Of a stretch of DNA of 21,389 bases, positions 8,808-18,047 are shown piece after piece. Position numbers and translations under genes: made by a program. The notes beneath the pieces are model-generated. The model did no database searches and had not been told where the DNA came from. It saw nothing but the letters and a program-made list of their open reading frames with translations. This DNA is from Allomyces macrogynus ATCC 38327 (Eukaryota > Blastocladiomycota > Blastocladiomycetes > Blastocladiales > Blastocladiaceae): assembly GCA_000151295.1 (NCBI GenBank), contig GG745328.1, positions 577,479-598,867 on the forward strand, written 5' to 3'. Each line of letters begins with the position of its first letter. The stretch's first letter is position 1.

Positions 8808-10604
8808 GCCAGCAAGAGCAAGGCACTCATCGGCCGCGCCAGTGTCTTCAGAAGGAAGGCAGGTATAGGTTTCTCCTCATCGTGAGTCGGAGTAACTAAT
8901 GACATCCATACTTGTTCATCAGGAACACTCGGGCTGCGTTGCGTTCCATAAGCCAGCAATTTGACGTCTTACAGATGTCGTTGCTATTTGACACCCAACC
9001 GGCACGGAACCAACGTCACTCGAAAGCGTCGTGGAAAAGCCGGGTGAGCTCTAAAAAACAACCGGAATCCCCGCCGGGAGGAATAACGCTAGGCCGTTGT
9101 CGCCCGGAAAGGACAAGAAGCCAAGTGCACTATAGCCGGAGTGAAGCAAATTGGAGAACAACCAGTTGGTGTCACGAAGTGAAGCGGTTGGAGTTCAAAA
9201 GACGCAGGTTGTGGGTTTGCCTGTCGGGCGTCAAAAATGTGGTCGTGTTTCACCTGATGAACGGACAAAGGCCTGACATTGAGCGCCTGCTGTCTACCAG
9301 GCCCACCCCTGTCCCATGACTCCAGCGCTGGCAACCTAATGCAGCCAGTGAAGCCCTGAAGTTTGGAGAGGCCTTTGCATCCGGTTTTGGAATTGGTTGA
9401 AAGCTCGCATGGCAAAAAGCAAGTATCACAACAAACACAGACATAGAGAGTCATTTTGGGGATGATGAGTGGCAGGGTGCAGTGTATTGGGATAGAGTGG
9501 TCTGGGCCAAGTCAGCAGACAACCAGGTACATTGACCAAGAAGCAAATCATCACACTGCTTGGTTGTCATGTGCCTCACAGCCCACATTGCAGGCATTCT
9601 CTGTGGCATCAATGCTTTGAGTTTGTTGGGTTGGTCGGGTGGAGGCAGTTGAGTTGGTTGACGGGTTGTGTTTCTGGGGGTGGCTAGCTTGCTAGTCGCC
9701 CCTGTCAATGGCTGCCCATGCGTTCAGGTTGCTGAGGGTGGCAGCCCCTGCAGCCCCAGCCCACCGCCATCACAGTCCACTGTGTCATCAAGTCTCACTG
9801 CGCGCTCATGGGTCATGGAGATCCTCCAAGGCGCTGATCCATCATGTTTGCCAGGTTGGTCAGGTGGAGGAGAGTGATGTAGCATTCTGGACCATGTGCC
9901 AGGGGGCGCCTTGAGTGTCCCCTTTCATGGCGCTCTGTGCATTCCTGAGTGTTGGATTCGGGTTCCAGTGGGCAAAGGGTTGGACAGACCATTATTAGCA
10001 AGCCACCACCACCATGGCCCTTGGGTGGCCTGATGCAAGGCTTGTATTGCATATTTGTGTCTCTGAGTGGCAATATTGTTGCACTGTGGCATAAGGAGCT
10101 TGCTAATTAACCTCGCCTCTGCACCACTGTCCCATGCCCATTACATCCCTTTTTTGTAGTGAGGTGCACCCTGGAGTTAATCTGACTGTTGCTGTCATTG
10201 TGCTGATGCTGCTGGTTGTGATACCGCAACACCACTGTCCCCTGCTCAGTGAATGCTCATTTTGGTTTTGGGGGCAAAATCCAAAAAATAACTCATGGGA
10301 GTCGCCATCATTGTGCTGATGCAGCCATTTTTTATGCATCCAGTGACATTGGTGATGCCAAGCAGTACAAGCCGCCTGCTGAGAAGCAAGGCGGAACCGT
10401 ATTGTGCTGCACGACGTCTTTCAATCGTTATGCCCATCAAACGTGCATAAAGTCTAGCTGTGAACTCAACCCTTCACAACTCTTCATGCCCTGGATTTCA
10501 GGCTTCAGGTCCCTCCAGTATTTCTTGCCAACACGTCTCAGATACAAAAACAGATAACACGATATCAGCGTAACATTTTCGCAAAGATGTGCCCAAAAAA
10601 CGAG
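8808..10604. other. Lower-GC region without a supported gene
   Basis: About 1.8 kb of visibly lower GC than the flanking genes, with only short ORFs of no recognisable family (such as 8912-9319 +). Short imperfect repeats occur: ATTGTGCTGATGC near 10197 and 10311, and CACCACTGTCCC near 10121 and 10230. A tRNA-like stretch is listed separately. The composition and position beside a transposon suggest decayed mobile DNA or long intergenic spacer. Confidence 0.4.
9161..9230 (+). other. tRNA-like relic or SINE head (degenerate)
   Basis: The stretch follows tRNA order. There is an A-box-like GTTGGTGTCACG, then AAGCGGTTGGAGTTCAAA resembling an anticodon arm, then AGGTTGTGGGTTTG resembling the T arm and B box. 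The B box has lost the canonical GGTTCGA, and I cannot fold an acceptor stem. It is best read as a tRNA pseudogene or the head of a tRNA-derived retroposon. Confidence 0.3.
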
Positions 10605-10606
10605 TA

Positions 10607-10628
10607 CAGTCTGATATCGCAATAAGCA
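10607..10628 (+). repeat. Left terminal inverted repeat of the pogo-like element
   Basis: This begins CAGTCTGATATCGCAATAAG and follows the TA at 10605-10606. It matches the reverse complement of the right end at all but positions 10 and 13. Confidence 0.88.
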
Positions 10629-11159
10629 CGCAGTCAATAAGAAAAAGAACGCTTTCCCTGCCAGCCACCAAAAACGACGTGTGCGGCTGTGTTGAGCAGT
10701 CCATGCAAACAAGCACGTTTTCCACGAGAAGACCTTCCATGGCTCGGCGCCTTCACCATGCGAGCTGCTGCCACCCTTTGAACAAGCACGTTTCACACAC
10801 ATTTCACACCGTTCACTTCGTGACGCCACACAAAGCGGATCGCTGATCATTCTGATCACGATGTTCAACGACCTCCATCCCTCCACCATGTTGACCATGA
10901 ACAACCAACAGCAACGAGTTCACGGCTACCAACGCTGCTCCTGCAGGCGCCGAACGTGGAGGAACAGTAAAAGGACTCCATGCGATCCTCACGATCCACT
11001 TCCCCCATTCGGAGAATGAGATCAACGTGAATCCCCATTGCCAAGAAATCCGAACCACCTGCACGACATTTCCACGTCACTATACCCCATCCTTAAAGCG
11101 GCGACAGCACGCGCGCGCGTCCCTTCTCTCCATCATCGCTTCATCCACCTTCACGTATC

Positions 11160-13484
11160 ATGGCATCGCAGCGGCCTGTGCACGCTGCGCCAGCACAACA
11201 TATGGCCTGCGCCCCATCAACACCACCAAACTGGTCGCGGACGACTCCACGCGATGCACCTGGGTCGCCGATCTCACCAGGCCTACCATTGCCCCCGCTC
11301 AAGGGACCTGACGCTAAGCGCATTCGCTACTTGAACAACTTCAAGAGGGAGGTGATCAATTATTACGACATGAAACTGAAGGAGGGCGTCCAGATGCCGT
11401 GGACTCGATTGTCAGGAAAGCTGCAGCAGGCGGGAGGGGCCAGCCGCGCCGCTCCGCACGCAAGTCTCCTTTCCAAGTGGTGCAGGCCTGAGCGTGACGG
11501 TATCTTGGACCCAGCGGCTGTTGGCGATGCCCTCAGTTTGCACAAGCCCAAGATTGGTCCCGAGCTTGACAAGACGCTGGTGGAGTGGGTGGAGGTCACA
11601 ACACGTCGCAAAAACAATCCCGTCACAGACGAACTCATCAAGATGAAGGGCAAGGAAATGGATAACGCGGTCCGAGCAGCGCGCCGTGAGGCTGCGCTCC
11701 CCCCACTCACTCGCAGTTCTGGAAAACTTCAAAGCGTCACCTGGTTGGCTCTCAGGTCTGAAGAAACGTAACAATCTGTCCCAGCGCGCCATGCATGGTA
11801 CGTCGGCTAATTCATTTGAATTCGTCTGAATCACGCACTTTTCGCGATCTGACGCGATTTGGCGCGATCACACCCAGGTGAGTCCGGTGCGCTGTCAGAG
11901 GAAACAGTCGTTAATTCGCAGGCACGCGTCAAGGATATTGTCACAGGGTGGCGGCCAGAGGACATTTACAATGCCGATGAGGCCGGTGTTCTGTGGAAGA
12001 CGCTGCCGCGCAAGACACTCTTGTCGTCGAAAATCGTGGGCAGCAAGTCGGCCAAGGACCGCATCACCGTCCTGGTCTGTGTGAGCGCGACAGGTGAGAA
12101 GCGGCCGCTGCTGATTATTGGCAAGGCCGAGAATCCTCGTGCGGCGCGCAATCGGTCTCAGTCTCGGATTACGCGCTGACGGGCCACGTTACGCGCTGCG
12201 ATGTACCGCTGACAGGGCAATGCATGGGTGAACAAGGAAATTTTTTTCGCTTGGCTCGAGGCGTGGCACACGGAACTTGGTGACCGTCGCATTTTGCTGC
12301 TCATCGATAACGCAACGGTCCATGATTTGACGGACGAGCAGAAGAGCAAGATCCCGAACATTGAGGTCAAGTACCTGCCGCCCAACACGACCAGCAAGGT
12401 ACGAAAACGTCGATTCTCCCGTCCTACTTGCCTGACCTGGGTCCTGATTGCCTATGTCGAGTAGATTCAGCCCGCTGACCAGGGGATCATCCACAGTTTG
12501 AAGGCGCACTATCGCTTGCTCATGCTGAAGCGGGTTCTCAAGATTGTGGAGCGCGAGAAGGAGGAGACAGAGAGCAACAAGGAATACGTGAAGTCTATTG
12601 ACATCAACTCGCTCATGGTACTCTCACAGGTCGAGGCTAACGAGGACCTGATTTCCGCGTGGGAAAAGGTCTCGACGCAGACCGTTCAGCGGTGCTGGGC
12701 GCACGCCGGTGTTCTTTTGCCCAAGCAGCTGGCCGCGCTCGAACATGTCCGCCAGTCTGGGGACGCAGGACCAGCGACGGGCGTGCAGCCAGTGGCGAGC
12801 GCAGATCCAGCGACAGGCGCGGAAACTCCGGCCGGCGCGCGGGAGACGGCGAGCGTGGTTCCAGCGACGGGCGCGGAAACTCCAGCCGGCGTGACGGTCA
12901 GGACCAATTCGAGTAACGCCGACATGTTATCGGCCTGCGTTGAGGGCATTGATGAATTGATCATTTCGCTGCGCCGCGTGGAGCAGTTCGTCAAGGGCCA
13001 GCGGGCGACGACGTCGTGGTCTGAGCTGCGCGACGTTGCCTATGAGTGGATCCGCAACGGTTGGTGCACAGGCGACGACCGACCAACGGATCTCGAGTCC
13101 GAGGACGCTGCGACTGAATTCATGTCTGAGAACGAGTTCAACGCACTGTTTGTCGCGCGCTGGTCGGAGGTTCATGGGCCCATTGAGGAACCGGCCGCAG
13201 AAGACGCGACCGGCCACCCTGGTGCGCAGTCACTTGCCGGAATCAAGGTGCCCGGGCTCGACACGTCGGATCCTGCTGTTGTGGAGCAGGTCATGAATCC
13301 GGTTCATTTTGCACGGATCGCGCGGTTGATGCAGGCTGGGTGCCTTGCTCGGGGCGACGGGACGATGGCGCGGCTCTGCCAGACTCACTGGGAAGCTGCA
13401 GAGGCCAAGATTGCAGCAAGGTCGGCACGCGACGAGGTTGCTGGAGAGGACGAGGCAATGGAGGTGGATCGACCGGAACGTTGA
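11160..13484 (+). pseudogene. Transposase, CENP-B/jerky-like DDE_1 family (disrupted)
   Basis: It would cut and paste its element by DDE-type chemistry. The N-terminal part (11290-11700) carries helix-turn-helix DNA-binding sequence of CENP-B/Tc5 type (LNNFKREVINYY, DKTLVEWVEVTTRRKNNPVT). Then come FKASPGWLS and MHGESGALSEE and the catalytic DDE_1 domain: first Asp in YNADEAG (11976-11978), second in LLLIDNATVH (12306-12308), third in QPADQGII (12477-12479). Two introns fit: 11798-11877 (80 nt) and 12399-12464 (66 nt). The damage is a frame change at the six-C run 11699-11704 (one C too many, or two too few) and in-frame TGA stops at 12177-12179 and 12210-12212, just before NAWVNKEIFF. The C-terminal part (12498-13484) is long, with a degenerate VPATGAETPAG repeat and an acidic end. 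The family call is firm; the breaks could partly be sequence errors. Confidence 0.87.
12771..12890 (+). repeat. Coding minisatellite in the transposase C-terminus
   Basis: Units beginning CCAGCGAC start at 12771, 12807 and 12861, at spacings of 36 and 54 bp that are multiples of 18. The last two share about 30 bases and encode PATGAETPAG. All steps preserve the reading frame. Confidence 0.7.
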
Positions 13485-13639
13485 GTGGACGGAACGCGTA
13501 TATTTGGAGCCGAGGAGTATATTGCAGCGAGTTGTTTTGAATGAAAGTGATTTGTTGATGAGGAATGCTCTGAGGAGTGGTGGGGTTCGGTCCCGCTCTG
13601 AATAAGAACGATTTGAGACAAGAACGGCTGCCGGGGCCT

Positions 13640-13661
13640 TGCTTATTGAGAGATCAGACTG
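13640..13661 (-). repeat. Right terminal inverted repeat of the pogo-like element
   Basis: Read on the minus strand it begins CAGTCTGATCTCTCAATAAG. It is followed outward on the plus strand by TA at 13662-13663. Confidence 0.88.
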
Positions 13662-13715
13662 TATGTCGTCTTAGCGAAAAGACGCGCGTCTCACAAGGAG
13701 CCGCGAGAAATTTAC

Positions 13716-13800
13716 GGGGCGGCAGGGATTCGAACCTCAGGCCTCAAGAGCCCTCCCGGAGCCGATCGGATGCGTCAGTATTCTGTGACTGTCCCTGCCC
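13716..13800 (-). other. tRNA-like sequence with perfect Pol III B box (type II, degenerate)
   Basis: On the minus strand, GGTTCGAATCC (13736-13726) is a perfect B box or T arm. It is preceded by a hairpin AGGGCTC-TT-GAGGCCT, like the long variable arm of Ser/Leu tRNAs, and followed by CCGCCCC-G, a possible 3' acceptor strand. The 85-nt span suits a type II tRNA. However, the 5' GGGCAGG pairs at only 5 of 7 positions, the A box is poor and no proper anticodon loop forms. It is probably a tRNA pseudogene or tRNA-derived repeat, lying just outside the transposon. Confidence 0.35.
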
Positions 13801-13898
13801 AAATCTCTGCACCTTCGTCGCTCTGATTCTGTGCAAATTCCCAAAAGCAAAAAATCCTCATGCCAACGTATATTTCTTCCGCGTTCGCGTGCGCTACG

Positions 13899-14228
13899 CT
13901 ACTTGCGCACGGCCACGACACCCACATCCGCGGCGGGACTTGGCCTCGGCACGTGCTGCGTCTGCGTTTGCGTCTTCTTGGGCTCAGGCACGACCGTCGA
14001 CGGCGCCTTGCCGACCTTCCACTTGCGCGCAATGATTTCGCGCGCCGTGATCTCGCCGACGCCGTACATGACGCCGCCAATGAACGGCCAAAACAGCCAC
14101 GTCGACAGGTGCGAGAGCGTGGTCACGAGCCACGGTGGGAGCTTGCCGGCGAGCGAGACGGTGCCGGGGGTCGGCGGCTCGGGGGCGGATGCGGACGAAG
14201 GGGTGGTGGAGGGTCGTGGTGCGGCCAT
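13899..14228 (-). CDS. mim1: Mitochondrial import protein Mim1/Tom13-like
   Basis: This single-exon gene encodes 109 aa. Mim1 sits in the mitochondrial outer membrane, where it helps insert alpha-helical outer membrane proteins and assemble TOM. After a Pro/Ser/Thr-rich N-terminus (1-28), residues 29-70 carry the family core (LVTTLSHLSTWLFWPFIGGVMYGVGEITAREI). This contains the single membrane helix with PFIGGVMxGxGE, close to the PFINGxMLGFGE pattern of Tom13/Mim1 proteins, with glycines suited to helix-helix packing. A short basic C-terminal tail follows (ARKWK...KKTQTQTQ). It is divergent from the Y14 gene across 394 bp. The length fits the family (about 75-115 aa). The assignment rests on one short core, so confidence is moderate to high. 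Confidence 0.78.
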   Translation of the reverse strand: MAAPRPSTTPSSASAPEPPTPGTVSLAGKLPPWLVTTLSHLSTWLFWPFIGGVMYGVGEITAREIIARKWKVGKAPSTVVPEPKKTQTQTQHVPRPSPAADVGVVAVRK

Positions 14229-14622
14229 AGCTTGTGGTCGGGTTGAATGATTGGTGGTGGTCGAGGCGGTCGAGATTGAAATGGGTCGGGTTCGCGACGG
14301 GAACGCAGCTGGACCGGCGTCGTCGGGTGCGGAACAGGCGAGTGCGGCAGGTCGCGGCGCGTCGGTGGGCGTGCAGGGTCGGGTCGCGTGTGGACGCGGT
14401 CGTGGTGGTCGCGAATCACGAAAGTGTGGTCGGTGCAGTCGCGTCGCCAGAGAGCCTGGCCGCGCGCACGTGAGGCTCTCGCACCCGTCTCCGCGTCCGT
14501 CTTGTCGGCCAACGATCAGCGAGCAGCAGTTGCTGGCGTGAGCACTTGTCCTCGACGCCGATTTCGTTTTGACCGGCGCGCCACGACTTGCTGCACTCTG
14601 CTCGCCCCCGGCACCCGAAACG
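14229..14622. promoter_or_regulatory. Shared divergent promoter region, MIM1 and Y14 genes
   Basis: This 394-bp spacer between two divergent start codons must supply both promoters and 5' UTRs. It is GC-rich with no obvious TATA box, as is common for housekeeping genes. Confidence 0.5.
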
Positions 14623-15397
14623 ATGAGCCGCCGCAATGATGTGGACCGCATGGACGTGGATGGTCAGTCCTACCCCGCGACCACCAGCCCCCGACAAATT
14701 GATCACCTACCAACCAACCAACCAACCAATGGACCGACACTAGGGCCGTCCGCATCCTCATCAGCATCAAGGTCCAAGCACCGGTCGTCGGGCGGGATCC
14801 GCCGCGGCCGTGGGCTCGACGCACCGAGTTCGCGCTATGGTTCGACGACGATTCGTCTCTGCCAAAATCCACGACGGCCGCTGATGCGCGCTGCACGCCA
14901 TGTAGACCGCGACGAGGACATGGATTACGAGACCTACACGCAGGCCGGCGCCGTGAACACGGGCCGTGTGCAGAAATGTACCGTCCATCCTCGTCGTTCC
15001 TCGCGTCCCTCGCATCGCGGCTGACCTGGATCCACTCGCACCATAGCCGTCGAGGGCTACATCATTTGCGTGACCAACGTGCACGAAGAAGCCGCCGAAG
15101 AGGACCTGCACGACTACCTGTCCGAATACGGCGTCGTGCGCAACCTGCACCTGAACCTCGACCGGCGAACCGGTACGCGCACGCCGTCCCACCACGCGCA
15201 CCCTCGCCGTTCGCTGATCTCCCGTCGCCATAGGGTTCGCCAAGGGCTACGTCCTCGCCGAATACGCCAAATTCGACGAAGCGCTCGACGCTGTGCGCGC
15301 ACTCGACGGCCACGAGCTGCTGGGCCAAGCCGTGTCCGCCGACTTTGTCTTTGCCAAGGGGCCCACCAAGGGGGTCGCGCGGATCGCACCAGAGTAG
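14623..15397 (+). CDS. Exon junction complex RNA-binding protein Y14 (RBM8A/Tsunagi)
   Basis: Y14 pairs with Mago nashi in the exon junction complex left on spliced mRNAs. Five predicted exons (14623-14662, 14744-14839, 14906-14977, 15047-15172, 15234-15397) give 165 aa. The introns are 81, 66, 69 and 61 nt, all in phase 1; the second stays open in frame and is the least certain. The low-complexity N-terminus is rich in Ser, Arg and Gly. The RRM starts at [16 protein letters not shown] (RNP2 about 74-79), continues with [26 protein letters not shown], and has RNP1-type KGYVLAEY (about 115-122). It ends in [33 protein letters not shown] and GP(P/T)KG are Y14 signatures. Unlike animal Y14, there is almost no RS tail. 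Intron 1 contains CCAA repeated about five times. The stop lies 4 bp from the stop of the opposing small gene. Confidence 0.93.
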
Positions 15398-15401
15398 GTC
15401 G

Positions 15402-15668
15402 TCAATGTATTGTGGTTTTGCGCGACTTGTATCGACGACGACGGCCGGTGATGCATAGACAGCACCCGCAGAACCGCGCGAGGTAGCTCGAGATGGTCAC
15501 GAGCAGCGAGACGGCGTGAATGACGATGAGGAGCGGCGCGATGCGGGCTGAAAGGAGAGGCGTGGTGAGGTAGAGAAGCGCGAGAACGAGGTCAGCGACG
15601 AGGAGCAGCTGCCACCACCGCCACAGGATGCGGAACCACCACGCTACGCGCGGTGGGAGCGGACCCAT
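15402..15668 (-). CDS. Small Trp-rich, Cys-rich membrane protein (unknown)
   Basis: This ORF of 88 aa starts [20 protein letters not shown]. The N-terminal part (9-20) is an aromatic, basic amphipathic stretch. Two hydrophobic segments follow, about 20-38 ([19 protein letters not shown]) and 45-63 ([19 protein letters not shown]). Next are a cysteine cluster (FCGCCLC) suited to palmitoylation and a basic tail (RRRRYKSRK). I do not recognise the family. GC-rich codons, a clean ATG and two plausible membrane helices support a real gene. It is convergent with the Y14 gene, so the 3' UTRs must overlap. Confidence 0.55.
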   Translation of the reverse strand: MGPLPPRVAWWFRILWRWWQLLLVADLVLALLYLTTPLLSARIAPLLIVIHAVSLLVTISSYLARFCGCCLCITGRRRRYKSRKTTIH

Positions 15669-15967
15669 GGTCTAGGAGAAAACTTGTGAATCAGGTCGCG
15701 GAACAGGTCGTATATTGTCGGGGTCAGCGTTCGCGAGCAGCGCACCGTTCGCAATTTGTTCATCAAAGGGTGGAGAGGGTGGACCAAATCCGGCTGCGTC
15801 GCGACATTTCCATTCCTGACCCATCAGACCCGCCTGCTGCTCACGACACGGGCATCGCCCATCACGACCAAAATCAGGTATTCACGGCCTAAATTTGCGC
15901 ACTCACGCACCCAACCCCCTCCCAACCCAACCGAACTATCACGGTTATACACAACCCTACCCCTCCC
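15669..15967. promoter_or_regulatory. Spacer: kinase 3' end and small-protein promoter
   Basis: About 300 bp between the kinase stop and the ATG of the small membrane protein, both on the minus strand. It contains pyrimidine-rich tracts (15905-15970 on the plus strand). No gene is supported. Confidence 0.3.
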
Positions 15968-17952
15968 TCACAGCTCGACCTCGACATCCAGCCCATCGAG
16001 CGCGCACAACTCCCTGACCAGCTCGGTCGCCGTCGGCCGCTTTTCCGGATCCTTATCGAGGCACTGCACCAAAACCTTCCAAATGCCTTCATCCACCAAA
16101 TCGCCATTCAGGAACCGCACGTACCGCGGATCCCTCGGGTCAGATCCCGGGATGGGCACACCGCGACGCTTGATGCGCGTGTCCAAGTTGACCGCGCGCG
16201 TATCAACTTCGCCCGCGGCATCGGCGACGCGCGAGTGTTGGGCGGGCAAGTTGGCGGGCCACGCGAGAAAGCCGCGCTCAATGGCCATGATCATGTGGAC
16301 GGGCGTGGAGCAGCCAGCGAAGGGGTCGCGGCCGAGAATGCCACACACGTACAAGGTCGCGCCGAGCGCGTACATGTCGACGGCGGCGTTGTAGGGCTGC
16401 GGTTTCGTGAGCTCTACCCGAATCGAAATCGGTTCGTCAGTCTTCCACCCACGCACCCCACTTCGCTCCATCCACCAAATCAAAAACATACCCGGCGGCA
16501 GATACGCCAACGTCCCCTTGCCCAACCCATCCACAAAGAACCCTTCCTCAGGCACGATCTCCGCCGACCCCAAGTCCGACAACTTGATCCCGCGGTACTC
16601 GTCCAACAAGATATTATGCGGCTTGATATCGTGGTGAACGATCCTTCGCGCGTGCAAGTGCGCGACGGCTTGCGCCAACTGTCGCGCCCACCGCATCCAC
16701 AGTCGCCGCCCGACACTCGTCTTGTTCTTCGTGACAAACTGCCACATCGACATACCCGGACACAACTCGAGCACCAGCGCGTACTCGGGCGGTTTCGGTG
16801 GCCGCACGACATTCGGCGGCGGTCCGGCAACCGCGACGGGCGAGGCCGGACGCGACAGGACGGGCGAGCTCGCGCGCGAGGGCACCCGTGACGAACTCTT
16901 GCTCCCGACCCCATGCACGTCTTTCCCCGCCAACAGCGCCTCCTTGACCGGCGGCTCGTAGACGTAGCTCGACTCGAGCAACTCTGGCGGCGGCGGGAAC
17001 CCCAAATTCTCGAGACTCAGCCTGACCCACTTGCCGCCATCCTCGGCGGGCACGACCGCCGGCTCGTCCACATGATTCGCGACATCAATCACATCGACAA
17101 TCTGCAACACGTACGCGTGCCGACACTGCGCGAGCAACCATGCCTCCCTGAGTCCGCCCAGCTGCGACTCGGGCAGTTCGTGGAGGACTTTGACCGCACA
17201 TGCGCGCGAGGGCGCGCCGGCGCACGCGCGCACGGTCCCGTGGTACACGTGTGCGTGCAGCCCCGTGCCCAACAGGTTTTTCCGCAGCGGGACGTACTGC
17301 ACGGCGAGTGTCGCAGGGTCGTACCCGGCGCGCAAGTCCTCGGTATCCGGCGGGATCGTGTCGGCCAAGTCGACCGCGGACCGCGCTGCGCGGGTCAACA
17401 AGGGTGGCGCGAGCGGGCGGTGCCGGCCTTCGTCGGTCCAGGGCGCGTCGGGCGGGTCCGAGCGGAAGACCGGGATCAGGATCGGCGAGGAGGCGGTACT
17501 GGAAAGAGCGGGGGAGCGTGCGCGGCGGGGGGACGGGAGGGAGGCGGAGGATTCGTCGTCGTCGATGATGGTGGTCGGGCTGGGAATCAGGTGCTTCGAC
17601 TTGTATGGGGCGGACGACGAGGTGGTAGACGCCGTGTCGATCGTGAGCGCGGGCACTTCGCCGGGCCCGGCGGGGGCGATGGAGATGGGGGTCGCGGGGA
17701 GGACGGGCGACGGCGGGGCGTCAAAGATGGACGCGCGCTTGGGCTTGGGTTTGGGCGCGTCTATGTCCAGATCAAGTAAGCCGTTGCACCGTCCCCCCTC
17801 CATCCACCATCGCAAGTACAAAAAAAAAACACCGTACCGTCCGGTACCGGCGCCGGATACACCGTGAAGTCCTCATAAAACACAGAATTACGGTGCGCGG
17901 GCCCGCGCGCCTCGACGGCCTCTGTCACGGGCGGATCGCGCCCCACAATCAT
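15968..17952 (-). CDS. Atypical (non-RD) Ser/Thr protein kinase
   Basis: Exons 17952-17838, 17760-16492 and 16413-15968 are joined across introns of 77 and 78 nt, giving about 609 aa. Residues 1-185 are mostly disordered and Ser/Pro-rich. The kinase domain has a glycine loop LLGTGLHAHV (about 201-210), the beta-3 lysine AVKVL (K229), a candidate alpha-C Glu (E244), the catalytic loop VHHDIKPHNILL (Asp416), DLG in place of DFG (434-436), and PPE (460-462). PPE appears only after the 78-nt intron is removed, which supports that splice. HHD in place of HRD makes it a non-RD kinase, so activation-loop phosphorylation may not control it. An insertion of about 100 residues, Ser/Pro-rich, lies between alpha-C and the hinge (264-363). 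The domain ends with RPTATELVRELC. I cannot assign a subfamily. The ATG is only 96 bp from the stop of the upstream ORF, so that ORF may be its 5' exon. Confidence 0.82.
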
Positions 17953-18047
17953 CCCCCCGGCCTTCTTCGCCGGCTTAGCTGCCACTGGTGGCGCTGGTGG
18001 CGGCGCGTCGGCCGCGGGGCATCACGCTCCACACCGACGCCGGTAAA

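Larger units (their letters stand above)
10607..13661 (+). mobile_element. Pogo/Tigger-type Tc1-mariner superfamily DNA transposon (decayed)
   Basis: A 3055-bp element is bounded by 22-bp terminal inverted repeats, 20 of 22 positions identical, starting CAGTCTGAT at each end. It is flanked by TA dinucleotides at 10605-10606 and 13662-13663, the target duplication expected for this superfamily. The CAGT terminus is typical of pogo-like elements. It carries one transposase gene with introns, broken by a frameshift and two stops. About 550 bp before the transposase ATG and 175 bp after its stop are non-coding. It is probably immobile now, though its ends could still be used by a related transposase. 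Confidence 0.88.

Noticed and set aside
12139..12215. 77-nt intron that would remove both TGA codons of the transposase
   Set aside because: Its GT and AG ends look acceptable but it joins the exons in different frames (phase 1 to phase 0).
16913..17779. 288-codon plus-strand ORF
   Set aside because: Antisense shadow of the kinase exon.
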